Under the pieces are notes generated by a model. The model saw nothing but the letters and a program-made list of their open reading frames with translations, did no database searches and had not been told where the DNA came from. 64,000 bases of DNA from Cyclobacteriaceae bacterium (lineage in GTDB: Bacteria > Bacteroidota > Bacteroidia > Cytophagales > Cyclobacteriaceae), in contig JANQEU010000049.1 of the NCBI GenBank assembly GCA_028278225.1, forward strand, positions 59,332 through 123,331. The letters are read 5' to 3'. Shown here piece by piece: positions 9,538-18,554 of this stretch; positions within the stretch are counted from its first letter, which is position 1; every line of letters begins with the position of its first letter. The position numbers were made by a program, and so were the translations under genes.

Positions 9538-12047
9538 GAGTGCTGTATTTGGGCTGAGGTTATTCTCTCTAAATCCAGATTTGGTCGTGCAAGATCCACC
9601 AAGGCTGAAAGTTCCATATCTCGATTTGCTGAAGTGATCCCAATCTCCTCCAAATCATTAACTGATGCGACTTCTCTCCAGAATTCACTAGAGCTCTCCA
9701 CCGGAGGATCATCAAAAAGACCATATTCGATCAGTTGAATGAACAATCGGTTCATTTTGGAATTACTAATCCTCGTAAGTCTTTTTTCTCTTGCTCGTTT
9801 TTTCAGCATAACCCGGAAATAGACTTCTGGCAGGTTGAGATAATTACATATCACCTTGAACATTCGCTTATTCCTGGGTATTAGTGAATTACTTTGAGGT
9901 TCGAGCCATTCATTTTCGAAGTATCCATTTGATACCATTTGTGCCTTTATCCCTTTAGCCAAAGAACTTAGATCTGAAAAAACCTGAGACGGTGTTTCAC
10001 TATTTGCTTTTCTACGTAAAAGCTCTTTCCACAAACGAGTTTCAACCTGGTTTGCAGGTATGCCGTGATCTTCCTTCAGTTTTTTGATCTCCATTTCTTC
10101 TTCTTCCGTTATTCTAAACAAATTAAGATCTTCGAACAGGGATTCCAATGTTTGCACTGATATATCGGAATAATCATCAAATTCAATTAGTTCTTCTGCT
10201 CTTATTGTTTGTAGATGCAGATCGTCTTTTCGTTTAAGAACTAGTAGTTGCGTTGGATAAAATCTCTTACAATAATCTCTTTCATATTCAATTACTACTG
10301 AATAATACTCTGACGTTCCTTCATATTCATTGTCAAGATCCCACAGATGATCTTGTGAGTCTATTTCAGGTTTGATCAACTTAATTTCATTTTTAAGGCT
10401 ATTCCAGTTGAAATTCTGATGCCTGAAAGGGTGTTCTAGTAGGGAGTCGACCAAAAAATGATAGTAAGAATATTGATTGTGCTGAAAGTTTTTTTTAAAG
10501 AAAAAGCTTAAAAACAAGCCTGTTGGATCGGTTTCAAAAAACCTTGTTTCGATAAGATTGGGATATATATTGAAATCACGGAACCCAGTATCACGATACT
10601 CAAGGAAAACAACTTCTCTTTTCTCATCGAGGTTAATATCCTTCCACGTAGTGAATTTTACTCCGGTTCCAAAAAACTGCTTGAGTTCATAAATAAAATC
10701 CTTATTCTCTATTATCGAAGAAGGAATTATGATACATGGGGTAACATTCATTTCTTTGATCCTACTCCCCAGTTGAAGGCCAATAACCACTGAAAGAAGG
10801 TTATCCAATGTGTTTCTTATAGCGGACTGAGTATTTGAAGGAATTATGCCAAGTTCTGAAGTGGTTACCTCTGTTATAAGTCCATAAGTTGATGTGTTTT
10901 CAAATAGACTATTCAAGATCAATGTTTTGATTTCTTCGTTAAAGCAAAGTGAATAGATGTTTCGGAGTTTGATAGATATCAATTCTCTGAGACCTTCATA
11001 TTCCCCTACCAATCCAATAAAATCATTATAAAACTCACTCTCTGCTCCAAGCAACTCAACATTTATTGGATGCCTTTTTTGTTCCTTAAACAATAAGTCC
11101 TTTTCAAGTTGTGTAACTACATAGGATTCAAATGATTGCTTATCAGGTCTTCTAAAGTAATTGGATAGAACTCTGAAAATCCGGCCGGATTCAAGACCAA
11201 TTCTAAAAGGTTCATTACCAAAACTCATGATCAACAGATTTTTGAATTGCGTCTGCCAATGTTCATTTGAGTGTGACAAGTGGCTATAATTGAAATTCTT
11301 ATTAATGGATCTCGAATCGCTATCAAACAAAATGACATTCTCAATTTCCTCAAGCAGATAGGTATCTGGTCCTATTTGTTTTTTATCCAGGTTGTCAAAT
11401 CCAAATTCAGAATTCAAGGCGACATAAGATGATTCTGTGACGTCCCATGAATCTAATTTTACACTTACGGAATCGACTGGTTTAGCAGCCCATTGGATTT
11501 CATCATTTGACTGGAGAAAACCATCGACTTGTACCTTAAATGTTGAAATAAGAGTTCTGGGAATTGGGACTTGATGGTATCTATTGTCTTTATCAACCAA
11601 TTCGGTATAGAACTTCCTCAGCTTTCTAAATGCCCTTTTTTGAGCCCGCTGACGTTGTTCAGATTTCTTGCCACTTTGAATGCCAAGTGTTATGGGAAAG
11701 CTATCCCTTTTCTTCAAAACCTCAATTTGATGTCGAAAGAAGCATGCCTCACCATTTGTATTCGTTTCGCTTCGATCAAAACCCTTAAAGTAGAACTTCA
11801 CGGCAAGGAATTGTAGAATCTTCAACATCAGAGATGAAGAAAAGCTTGGAAAATGGAGATGTGTGAATTTTAAGGTTGACCCCTCAAAGTCAAGTTCGGA
11901 ATCAAGGATCTGATTAATATAATTGAGTAGTCGTATTTCTGAATCGGACGAAACATTCAAATACTCAAGTATCTGATCAAAGTCTTGTGAATGATCCTTG
12001 AAAAGAAGGGAAAGATGCTTTTCTATATGATCATTAACTACCTTCAT
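9534..12047 (-). CDS. Large DISARM-associated protein, DrmE-like candidate
   Basis: An 837-residue protein in which I see no Walker, nuclease or methyltransferase motif. It is mostly charged alpha-helical sequence with a central mixed region (VVIGLQLGSRIKE, TPCIIIPSSIIENKDF) and a basic helix near residue 770 (VMLKKRAREKRLTRIS). Its size and its place directly upstream of drmA match drmE of class 2 DISARM, whose function is not known in detail. It overlaps drmA by 4 bases and the NERD-helicase gene by 4 bases. I could not confirm homology to DrmE from sequence alone; it may be a different accessory subunit. Confidence 0.55.
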   Translation of the reverse strand: MKVVNDHIEKHLSLLFKDHSQDFDQILEYLNVSSDSEIRLLNYINQILDSELDFEGSTLKFTHLHFPSFSSSLMLKILQFLAVKFYFKGFDRSETNTNGEACFFRHQIEVLKKRDSFPITLGIQSGKKSEQRQRAQKRAFRKLRKFYTELVDKDNRYHQVPIPRTLISTFKVQVDGFLQSNDEIQWAAKPVDSVSVKLDSWDVTESSYVALNSEFGFDNLDKKQIGPDTYLLEEIENVILFDSDSRSINKNFNYSHLSHSNEHWQTQFKNLLIMSFGNEPFRIGLESGRIFRVLSNYFRRPDKQSFESYVVTQLEKDLLFKEQKRHPINVELLGAESEFYNDFIGLVGEYEGLRELISIKLRNIYSLCFNEEIKTLILNSLFENTSTYGLITEVTTSELGIIPSNTQSAIRNTLDNLLSVVIGLQLGSRIKEMNVTPCIIIPSSIIENKDFIYELKQFFGTGVKFTTWKDINLDEKREVVFLEYRDTGFRDFNIYPNLIETRFFETDPTGLFLSFFFKKNFQHNQYSYYHFLVDSLLEHPFRHQNFNWNSLKNEIKLIKPEIDSQDHLWDLDNEYEGTSEYYSVVIEYERDYCKRFYPTQLLVLKRKDDLHLQTIRAEELIEFDDYSDISVQTLESLFEDLNLFRITEEEEMEIKKLKEDHGIPANQVETRLWKELLRRKANSETPSQVFSDLSSLAKGIKAQMVSNGYFENEWLEPQSNSLIPRNKRMFKVICNYLNLPEVYFRVMLKKRAREKRLTRISNSKMNRLFIQLIEYGLFDDPPVESSSEFWREVASVNDLEEIGITSANRDMELSALVDLARPNLDLERITSAQIQHS

Positions 12048-13792
12048 GATTTCAAGACCAAGATTTCCAAGTGAGATATTGCCCGGGTTATTCCCACGTA
12101 TATTTCGTACTTATTTTGGAGAATAGGATTTGATATTACCAGAAAGACATTCTCCTTTTCAAGGCCTTTGAATTTGAGCATTGTTGTATATCGAAGGACA
12201 TTTGCACTGTCGGATATATTTGATTCAGTAAGTTCTTCGACATCTCTCATTGTAAGCCAGTAACTCATTCCAGGTTCATCCCCATAGGTTTCTTTCAAAA
12301 GACGAGATTCAACGAGTACTATACAATCACTCCCTTTGAATGAACTTTTTCTATCTCTAATTGATGCTAGCACATTTTTGACAAGATATTTTTTAATTGA
12401 TTCAAGCGTATGAAAATCGTTTATGGAAACTCCAGGAGCAGTCCAGTGGGACATAAAATGACTTGGGTCTTCCTCAGAGATGATGGAGTTTGCTAGCTCT
12501 TTAATGCCAGGGTTTTGGGCGCTCCTTTTTACATCATTCAGCTTGAAGTGAGCAAAATAGTCACTTAGAATGTCTGATATTTCAGTAGCATCACGCCTTT
12601 CCTGGTAGTAACTTTGATCTATATCATATAGTAACAGACATCTTCCATCATTTAATCCGGCACCGGCTGAACCAACAAGTTCGCTTATCAGAATATCAAC
12701 TCCACGATCAAATACATCTTGTCCTTCATCTACGACAATGTAATCGTAATGAGGTAGCGAGTTTGAGGAGGTCTTCAACTGATCAATTCCTTCTTTAACG
12801 AGTTTGGCGAACTCAGAAACTGTTGCATTTAGTAAGATATGATGGTCCAGTGATGGTATATTCTGAGCTAGGAATCTGGAATAAGTATTTACCTCACAAT
12901 TTCCAAGCAGACCTCTCCCTTTCAATAAGTGCCGTGTGTAGTGCATTAGAAAGTTGTTCCAGCATAGGTATATTCCTTTTTTCGTGAGCTGTCCATCAAT
13001 AAAAGCCCTGGCTAAAGTGGTCTTGCCAGTACCCGGACCACCTTCGATCATAATTCGATCGTTTTTTTTTAGACTATCGAGAATCTCGAGGTTCGTGATA
13101 TTTAACCATTCATGCGTATCAGAATTATAAAATAGATTAATGTCCTTAACCAATGGGCTCAAGACTTTTTTTATATTTTGTAATTCGTGTTCCTTTAAAG
13201 AAGGGAAGATCCGATTGTGTCTATTATGTTTTACATGATTGTATTTAAAAACCGATATGATGAATTTTTCAAACGATCCATCATATTTGGATGAGGTCGA
13301 TCTTGTCCACAAAATGTTTGAGTCAATAATGGAAACATCGAATGTTGCAGAACTATGAGGAAAACACACAGCATGGCATATCAAACATTTGTTGCTGGTA
13401 TTCAGAACCTGATCCTTAATTGTGTATTTATATCCTTCAGCCTGAATGAAAGGATCTTGAGATATTTTGGTCTCCTCTCCATTATAATCATAATAGAAGG
13501 TATTGTCGTGAAAGGATATTTTTCCACCTTTTACTTCAAGAATTATTACCCCATGGGAACTTAGTAACAAGAAATCAATTTGAGAGCTTACTTTCTTTCC
13601 AGGATTATATGTGTCCGAGTGAAATGGTAAGTGCAGATCATGCCAGACAAGCCAATCTTGTTGGCTCTTTGAAAGATCTTCAAACAATTTTCTATAAATA
13701 TCAATTTCACCTTGTAATGGACTACCGTCTTCTTTCGTTATAAACCTCTCAAGAAGTTCAATTGGTTTTTGTGGAAAGAAGTGTACAGGCAT
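12044..13792 (-). CDS. NERD nuclease-related domain fused to UvrD/Rep-like SF1 helicase
   Basis: A 582-residue fusion. The N-terminal NERD domain (about residues 28-160) has SQIDFLLLSSHGVIILEVKGG, which carries the PD-(D/E)XK-like Asp and E-x-K residues. Then comes a P-loop ATPase: Walker A EGGPGTGKTTLA (about 252-263), Walker B YIVVDEGQDVFD (about 350), and UvrD-like late motifs MLKFKGLEKENVFLV and YVGITRAISHLEI at the end. Such proteins process DNA ends or act as nuclease-helicases. NERD-helicases are not among the core DISARM genes, so its presence in the middle of the operon (3 bases after the methyltransferase, 4-base overlap with the next gene) marks a variant system. Start ATG at 13790-13792. 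Confidence 0.85.
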   Translation of the reverse strand: MPVHFFPQKPIELLERFITKEDGSPLQGEIDIYRKLFEDLSKSQQDWLVWHDLHLPFHSDTYNPGKKVSSQIDFLLLSSHGVIILEVKGGKISFHDNTFYYDYNGEETKISQDPFIQAEGYKYTIKDQVLNTSNKCLICHAVCFPHSSATFDVSIIDSNILWTRSTSSKYDGSFEKFIISVFKYNHVKHNRHNRIFPSLKEHELQNIKKVLSPLVKDINLFYNSDTHEWLNITNLEILDSLKKNDRIMIEGGPGTGKTTLARAFIDGQLTKKGIYLCWNNFLMHYTRHLLKGRGLLGNCEVNTYSRFLAQNIPSLDHHILLNATVSEFAKLVKEGIDQLKTSSNSLPHYDYIVVDEGQDVFDRGVDILISELVGSAGAGLNDGRCLLLYDIDQSYYQERRDATEISDILSDYFAHFKLNDVKRSAQNPGIKELANSIISEEDPSHFMSHWTAPGVSINDFHTLESIKKYLVKNVLASIRDRKSSFKGSDCIVLVESRLLKETYGDEPGMSYWLTMRDVEELTESNISDSANVLRYTTMLKFKGLEKENVFLVISNPILQNKYEIYVGITRAISHLEILVLKS

Positions 13793-13795
13793 ATA

Positions 13796-15496
13796 TCATG
13801 TGTTAGCAATAGATGAAACCTTGTTGATGGCATACAAGGCCATTATTTGTTTTTTTGGTACACTCTCCTTGTGATTGAAATAGATCAATCCATTTTGCTT
13901 GAAATCAGGGGAGTCAAAAGTGAAGTCGTCAATTATGGAAGCTACCTTTTCGATCAGTTCAGTTGGTTCCAGGAAAGGTTGTTGTGATCGTCTATTCTCG
14001 TACATTTCTTGAAGTAATTCACTTGATGCAACCTGCTCTGAGAATCCATTATTAATGGTTTCAACAAACTCAGGTCCTCTTTCAAAACCCATTATCACCT
14101 TTTCAAGTGTTCCAAAGAAATTGTCGGGATAGTTCTGCGAGGGATATCCATCTCCATTTCCGTACTGTACGGAGGTTATCCATTTACTCGCTGATTTCTT
14201 GTTCGTGATGTCGTAATTGGATAATGTAACAGTTATGTTGCCATACTTGAATGGATGTCTTCTAAACCTTGACCCTTCGTTTTTCTTTGGAGGGACTTCA
14301 AAGCCTTTTATGTGTGGGGAGTTCAGATTATTTACGCTGTTTAGATTGACTTCCCTTCTAACAATTGGTTTTATGATCCTTCGTAATCCTAGATCCCTAC
14401 GAACTATCTGAGCAAAAGAACGGCTAACTGAGGGACAAACTGCATTCCCAACTAATCTCAATTTGGATGTCTCAGCCCCACAGAATTGATAAGTGATCGG
14501 AAATCCCATAAGGGTAGCAGCTTCCCTTACTGTGTGTGTTCGATATTCGCCATTACCTGACCGCTTTAATTCTGATCTATAAATAATGGATTCCCTGGAT
14601 GTACCAATATTGGTTGCACAAATAGTACGGCTGGGATTGGTTTCCTTTTCAGGGAATGACATCCGGCCCATATACGGATGATTAGTTTTTAGAAAATGAG
14701 AATTCTTCCATTCACATTCAAATAATCCTGAGTCATAGAACTGGTCAGAAAGTTCATCTTGTCTGATAGATATTTCATAAGATGGGTCCGATATCAGTTT
14801 ACCTGGTTGAAATTTGAAAGGACTTGGTAAGAATCTCCGTATTTCTTTGAGTGTGCGGTAGGATGATAAATGATTATTCTCCTTTTTATTAGAGTGGGTA
14901 GGTAGTGGTATAACCAGACTTCCTGCGCTTATCAACTCTCCTGTTATAGCTCTTTTTCTAATTTGCGGTGATCCATAGTCCGCTGAATTGATCACTTTGG
15001 AATTGCCAGCTAATCGGATAGCAATGTCATCAGGAGAATGATCAATTGACAATGCCCATTCTGATAGGTTGAGATCTTTGAATGTGTACTCATCCTTTAT
15101 GTAATTCAAAGAATTAGGTACATTCTCCATGAACCACGCTTTTAATTTGGAGTCATCTTTAAATTTCTTCACTACTACAATTCGCAGGAATGTTTCGGTA
15201 AGTTTAAGTCCCATGGATTTGTCTGCTTTTCCTGATTTATTTGAGTTTGAAAAGCTGACGCAAGGGGGACTACCCAGGATAACGGTCGTGTCTGGAATTG
15301 ATTCAATCTCTTCAACGGATTTTTGAAAATCCAATACATTCTTTGTGTCAACATTCAGTTGAAAATTGTGATTGAATGTATCAATAGCGGGACCATAGTT
15401 GTCATACCCCTTGACAATCTTAAATCCTTGTTGTCGGAACCCCTCTGAGAATCCTCCGGCACCACAAAAAACATCAATAACGGTTGGATTAAGCAT
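13796..15496 (-). CDS. DNA (cytosine-5) methyltransferase, DrmMII-like
   Basis: A C5-cytosine methyltransferase that would mark host DNA. Motif I is VIDVFCGAGGFSEGF, motif IV is GSPPCVSFSNS with catalytic Cys79, motif VI is FMENVPNS, motif VIII QIRKRAI, and motif X GNAVCPSVSRSFAQIV. About 170 residues follow motif X; this tail has no recognised motif and may be a specificity or partner-binding domain. I chose the ATG at 15496, which precedes LNPTVIDVF; an upstream alternative at 15508 would deepen the overlap with the Vsr gene. It fills the methyltransferase role of DISARM class 2 (DrmMII is a C5 enzyme) and is also paired with a Vsr gene as in many C5 restriction systems. Confidence 0.9.
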   Translation of the reverse strand: MLNPTVIDVFCGAGGFSEGFRQQGFKIVKGYDNYGPAIDTFNHNFQLNVDTKNVLDFQKSVEEIESIPDTTVILGSPPCVSFSNSNKSGKADKSMGLKLTETFLRIVVVKKFKDDSKLKAWFMENVPNSLNYIKDEYTFKDLNLSEWALSIDHSPDDIAIRLAGNSKVINSADYGSPQIRKRAITGELISAGSLVIPLPTHSNKKENNHLSSYRTLKEIRRFLPSPFKFQPGKLISDPSYEISIRQDELSDQFYDSGLFECEWKNSHFLKTNHPYMGRMSFPEKETNPSRTICATNIGTSRESIIYRSELKRSGNGEYRTHTVREAATLMGFPITYQFCGAETSKLRLVGNAVCPSVSRSFAQIVRRDLGLRRIIKPIVRREVNLNSVNNLNSPHIKGFEVPPKKNEGSRFRRHPFKYGNITVTLSNYDITNKKSASKWITSVQYGNGDGYPSQNYPDNFFGTLEKVIMGFERGPEFVETINNGFSEQVASSELLQEMYENRRSQQPFLEPTELIEKVASIIDDFTFDSPDFKQNGLIYFNHKESVPKKQIMALYAINKVSSIANT

Positions 15497-15968
15497 TGTT
15501 ATTATCAAAGTTAATGTTGGTAATAATATTTTTCAGCTTAAAAAGCAACATTGATACGTTGTTTTTAATTTGACATTCCCACATTTCAATTGGGAACCAA
15601 CCCAGTTTTTTTAGCTCTTCCTTTTTTCTATTATCCCTTTCCTGGTTGGCTTGAAATTTTTTTGTCCAGAATTCCTGATTGGATTTTGGAAAATGTGGAT
15701 TGCAATGTGGACACCTATGCCAGAAACACCCATTGACAAAAATCGCGATCTTCTTGCCTGGATAGGCAATATCTGGTCGTCCAGGCACCTTTTTCCAATG
15801 TAGTCTATAACCTCTTAACCCAGACTTCCATAGAGCTCTTCTTAAAAGCAACTCAGGTTTTGTATCTCTATCTTTATTAGCCCTCATCACCCTGGAAGTG
15901 CTATCCTTCAGAGGGATAGGGGCACGGCCATCTCGTATGTATTCTTTTGTCATCATAAAAATCTTCAT
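15489..15968 (-). CDS. vsr: Very short patch repair endonuclease (Vsr)
   Basis: A 159-residue Vsr endonuclease, which nicks at T:G mismatches that arise when 5-methylcytosine deaminates. It has the family start TSRVMRANKDRDTKPELLLR, the catalytic Asp in GRPDIAYP (residue 66), FVNGCFWH (His84) and zinc ligands in HRCPHC. It directly precedes and slightly overlaps the cytosine methyltransferase gene, the usual Vsr partner. It overlaps the upstream DUF3883 gene by 4 bases. Vsr is not a core DISARM gene; here it probably protects the host from the mutagenic cost of the methylation. An alternative start lies five codons further in. Confidence 0.9.
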   Translation of the reverse strand: MKIFMMTKEYIRDGRAPIPLKDSTSRVMRANKDRDTKPELLLRRALWKSGLRGYRLHWKKVPGRPDIAYPGKKIAIFVNGCFWHRCPHCNPHFPKSNQEFWTKKFQANQERDNRKKEELKKLGWFPIEMWECQIKNNVSMLLFKLKNIITNINFDNNNA

Positions 15969-16786
15969 ATAAAAGCTGTTGGTTCGACTCGGCAGAATGA
16001 ATCGAATGATCCATTCTTTACAAAGAATTTTGGATCTCGATAGAAGTTAAAAACTCGGTACAGGTAATAATCTGATGACTTTCTTTTTGAAAAATCGAAT
16101 TCATTTCGACTGAAATAGATCTGTACCCGATCACCAAGCTTGGTTGTTTTTACTTCAATGTATCTATTAGTGCCATTTACATTCTTCGATAGAATATCGA
16201 AACCCGCTCCATCTCCTTGTTCCCTTGATATCCATTCCACCTTGTCTGAAAGTGCGTCTTTACCTGAATTAATCAGTCTCCACTTCTCATATTTTAGTAT
16301 TAGATCTTCACCTCGAGTTCCAAGCAGACTATTTTGCTGCTCGAGCTTCAGATAGTCTGGTATTCTCAAACGAATGTGATCAAACTGGTAGTCTTGGATT
16401 GGAATTTTTTGAGGTGCGCGGACTAACAACGCCGAATAATAAAAATCCTTTGTTATTGGGGGAGCGTCATGAACAAACTTTTCAAAGTCTTTGGACAACA
16501 TCTCTTGGGTGGACAAATAGGACAAAATAGTTTCTTCTAACATCGCTTGATAATTATGCCTTGGTTTGTATCCAATTATATACGGTAGACCATATTTAAC
16601 AAGGACGGCGCTAATATTCTGATGTTTAAATTCTATTGATCCTGGACTTCGGTTATTCAACTTTGTTAAAAGCTCATTTCGGTTTGAAGTTTTGGAGTAT
16701 TTTTCACTACTTATTTCAAGATGAAGCATTTCGAAATAGTCCATAACAATTAATTCCACTTCATATTTAGACCAGTCGGAGGCCAT
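15965..16786 (-). CDS. DUF3883 domain protein, first gene of the DISARM-like operon
   Basis: A 273-residue protein. The C-terminal half matches the DUF3883 pattern: GTRGEDLILKYEKWRLI, then WISREQGDGAGFDILS, then RYIEVKTTKLG, then IYFSRNEFDFSKR. This is a PD-(D/E)XK-like core with Asp in GFDI and E-x-K in IEVKTT. The N-terminal half (KYEVELIVMDYFEML, NNRSPGSIEFKHQNISAVL) looks like the helical region often attached to DUF3883 and related restriction proteins. It is preceded by two inverted repeats that may be operators and overlaps vsr by 4 bases. Possible role: nuclease or DNA-end sensor in the defence complex. The function of DUF3883 is not established. Confidence 0.8.
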   Translation of the reverse strand: MASDWSKYEVELIVMDYFEMLHLEISSEKYSKTSNRNELLTKLNNRSPGSIEFKHQNISAVLVKYGLPYIIGYKPRHNYQAMLEETILSYLSTQEMLSKDFEKFVHDAPPITKDFYYSALLVRAPQKIPIQDYQFDHIRLRIPDYLKLEQQNSLLGTRGEDLILKYEKWRLINSGKDALSDKVEWISREQGDGAGFDILSKNVNGTNRYIEVKTTKLGDRVQIYFSRNEFDFSKRKSSDYYLYRVFNFYRDPKFFVKNGSFDSFCRVEPTAFI

Positions 16787-16820
16787 TGTATTTTAATATT
16801 GTTAATGGTGATAGGACGGT

Positions 16821-16840
16821 TGTCAATCAATTTAGTTGAT
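16821..16840. promoter_or_regulatory. Candidate operator upstream of the DISARM-like operon (site 1)
   Basis: The sequence TGTCAATCAATTTAGTTGAT lies 35 bases before the start of the DUF3883 gene. It is almost identical to the site at 18231-18250 (TGTCAACCAATTTAGTTGAC; two differences), and both are followed about 30 bases on by the same AATGCAAATCA. The shared block upstream of two separate transcription units suggests a common regulator. Confidence 0.6.
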
Positions 16841-16907
16841 TAGTTTCATAATGCAAATCAGTCAAATAATCCATAGCGTGGCTAACTGAAGAGGTTACCT
16901 GTATTTA

Positions 16908-16928
16908 TGTCAACCTGCTAAGTTGACA
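16908..16928. promoter_or_regulatory. Candidate operator upstream of the DISARM-like operon (site 2)
   Basis: A perfect 7-base inverted repeat, TGTCAAC - 7 bases - GTTGACA. Arm sequence and spacer length equal those of the inner repeat upstream of the ATPase gene. It sits immediately beside the ATPase stop codon, 122 bases before the DUF3883 start. Confidence 0.6.
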
Positions 16929-16929
16929 T

Positions 16930-18210
16930 TCAATCAACCCCGAGAATAAGATAATCCGGTTGGACTTCAAAATATTGTGATCTGCCTACTTTTTCGGCGG
17001 GTATTATTAGTTTATTTTCCAGCATCGGACCAATGCATTTGTCGCTTATGTATTGGCGCTTAGTTCCTACTTGTTTGGCTAATTGGCTTGCATGGAATTT
17101 CTTCAGTTTTGTTGCCTCCAAAAACACTTTCTTAATGGAGTCGTTGATATTCGTATTTGACAGCAATTCAAGTTTGATCTGTTTCAGGTGAGCGAGGGAT
17201 TCATCAAGCGTAATCTGTGAGGGACCTCCCTGATTGTCCAGGATCAAATTGGTAATCTCATTCATGATGGGTCGTATCTTTCCATTGAATATTGTATAGA
17301 GCGTATCGATCAATTTATTCTCGACTGGGAGGACCCAGTTGTTGACAAGAGCGCAGACTTCACACCGACGTTCAATGATCTCATGGACTGCCTCCAAAGT
17401 AAGAGGATTGACGTTGATTGGATTTGTTATGAAGATACTTTTTACCCTTTCAGATGGCAAGATGACATCCCTCATTGTACCAATCCCGCCAACAAAAATG
17501 AAATAGATGTCGGGAGTTTGAAGATAGTCCCTAACAGAATTCATGAGTTTTATAAGGAGATCAGGCTTGACCATTTCCATGTTGTCGTAGTGGAGTATCA
17601 ATCCTTTGTACCCATTTCGTTTAGAGATTTGAAGGAGTAGTTTCATGTAAGAATAAAGTATATCCGGACCAACATTTCCGACAGTGGTAGATGCAGTTGA
17701 TTTTACCTGGACGTTAATACCGCCAACAGGAGTTTGCAGTCCTAAACCTCCCCCAAATTTCTCTTCTCGAAGAACACCTATAGCCGAAGCAATTTCTTTC
17801 AGCGTATTATCCTTCATGAATTTGTGTTCTCCAAATTCAAATCTCAGCCGGGAGGTCAAGTGAAAAACAGAACTTAACAGAAAGTCATGTGGCCCCCAGT
17901 TTTCCCGTACCTGGATTGCACTAAAAGGTGTGAGTAATTTATCATCTGTCAGGTATCCCCATCGATAGCGAAACGCATTTACAAACGTCGTTTTGCCAAT
18001 GCCTGATTCGCCTTCTACAACAATCCGCCCACCAGTTCCGCTTCTGAAAAAATTGTCGAATCTCTTTTCCTGTTGAATCGCTTCACCACTCCTCTTTATA
18101 TAGGCATTCTTGATCGAGAATGTGATCTCAGGAACAATGGAAAGTGCATCCGTATTGAATGGACTTTCCCGAAATCCATATACTTCCCATAAGTTCTGAG
18201 TACTATCCAC
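16930..18210 (-). CDS. P-loop (AAA-type) ATPase with C-terminal DNA-binding region, putative regulator
   Basis: A 426-residue ATPase. Walker A is GESGIGKT (residues 67-74) and a Walker-B-like LILHYDNMEM lies near residue 205. The start resembles ORC/Cdc6- or ExeA-like ATPases (VYGFRESPFNT), which are AAA+ proteins that bind DNA. The C-terminal 70 residues look like a winged helix (FHASQLAKQVGTKRQYISDK, then LIIPAEKVGRSQYFEV). Translation starts at GTG (18208-18210). The gene is flanked by TGTCAAC/GTTGAC inverted repeats on both sides, so I infer that it binds them and controls itself and the DISARM-like operon. An alternative is a mechanical subunit of the defence complex. Confidence 0.7.
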   Translation of the reverse strand: MDSTQNLWEVYGFRESPFNTDALSIVPEITFSIKNAYIKRSGEAIQQEKRFDNFFRSGTGGRIVVEGESGIGKTTFVNAFRYRWGYLTDDKLLTPFSAIQVRENWGPHDFLLSSVFHLTSRLRFEFGEHKFMKDNTLKEIASAIGVLREEKFGGGLGLQTPVGGINVQVKSTASTTVGNVGPDILYSYMKLLLQISKRNGYKGLILHYDNMEMVKPDLLIKLMNSVRDYLQTPDIYFIFVGGIGTMRDVILPSERVKSIFITNPINVNPLTLEAVHEIIERRCEVCALVNNWVLPVENKLIDTLYTIFNGKIRPIMNEITNLILDNQGGPSQITLDESLAHLKQIKLELLSNTNINDSIKKVFLEATKLKKFHASQLAKQVGTKRQYISDKCIGPMLENKLIIPAEKVGRSQYFEVQPDYLILGVD

Positions 18211-18220
18211 AATATCTTGA

Positions 18221-18261
18221 TGTCAACCTATGTCAACCAATTTAGTTGACTTCAGTTGACA
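18221..18261. promoter_or_regulatory. Double inverted-repeat operator upstream of the ATPase gene
   Basis: Two left half-sites TGTCAAC (18221-18227 and 18231-18237) and two right half-sites GTTGAC (18245-18250 and 18255-18260) are each spaced exactly 10 bases, one helical turn. The inner pair is separated by 7 bases, as at 16908-16928. It begins about 10 bases upstream of the GTG start, where a repressor would block transcription or initiation. Confidence 0.65.
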
Positions 18262-18317
18262 ATGCAAATCATAACAATAGATGAAGAACGATGTCCAAAA
18301 AAGAGATCACGGAATAT

Positions 18318-18551
18318 TTATATTTCGAATCCACGGTCCTTCCCCTTTGACGGCTGTTTCCGTCGTTGATGGAACTGGTCCAATTTAAGTTTCATCTCTT
18401 TTTCAAACTGAGCCCCTCCCGCTTTCAATCCTTTCAATAATTCCGAATCCCCTTTGGCACCTTTAATAAGATTCTTCATCAGTACCGGATGGTTCTTTCG
18501 AATTATGTAACCACTATTGAATCCCTTTACAAATTGTTTTGATGTATCCAT
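18318..18551 (-). CDS. Small basic protein of the mobilisation region
   Basis: A 77-residue, Lys-rich protein with no recognised domain (MDTSKQFVKGFNSGYI at the start, KLDQFHQRRKQPSKGKDRG near the end). It starts 3 bases after the helix-turn-helix gene and is the last gene of the mobilisation operon. The basic C-terminus could bind DNA. Function unknown. Confidence 0.55.
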   Translation of the reverse strand: MDTSKQFVKGFNSGYIIRKNHPVLMKNLIKGAKGDSELLKGLKAGGAQFEKEMKLKLDQFHQRRKQPSKGKDRGFEI

Positions 18552-18554
18552 ATT

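Noticed and set aside
12044..13792. NERD-helicase as Gabija GajB
   Set aside because: The gene has a NERD domain and lies among DISARM-like genes with no adjacent OLD-family GajA; the OLD gene is 40 kb away.
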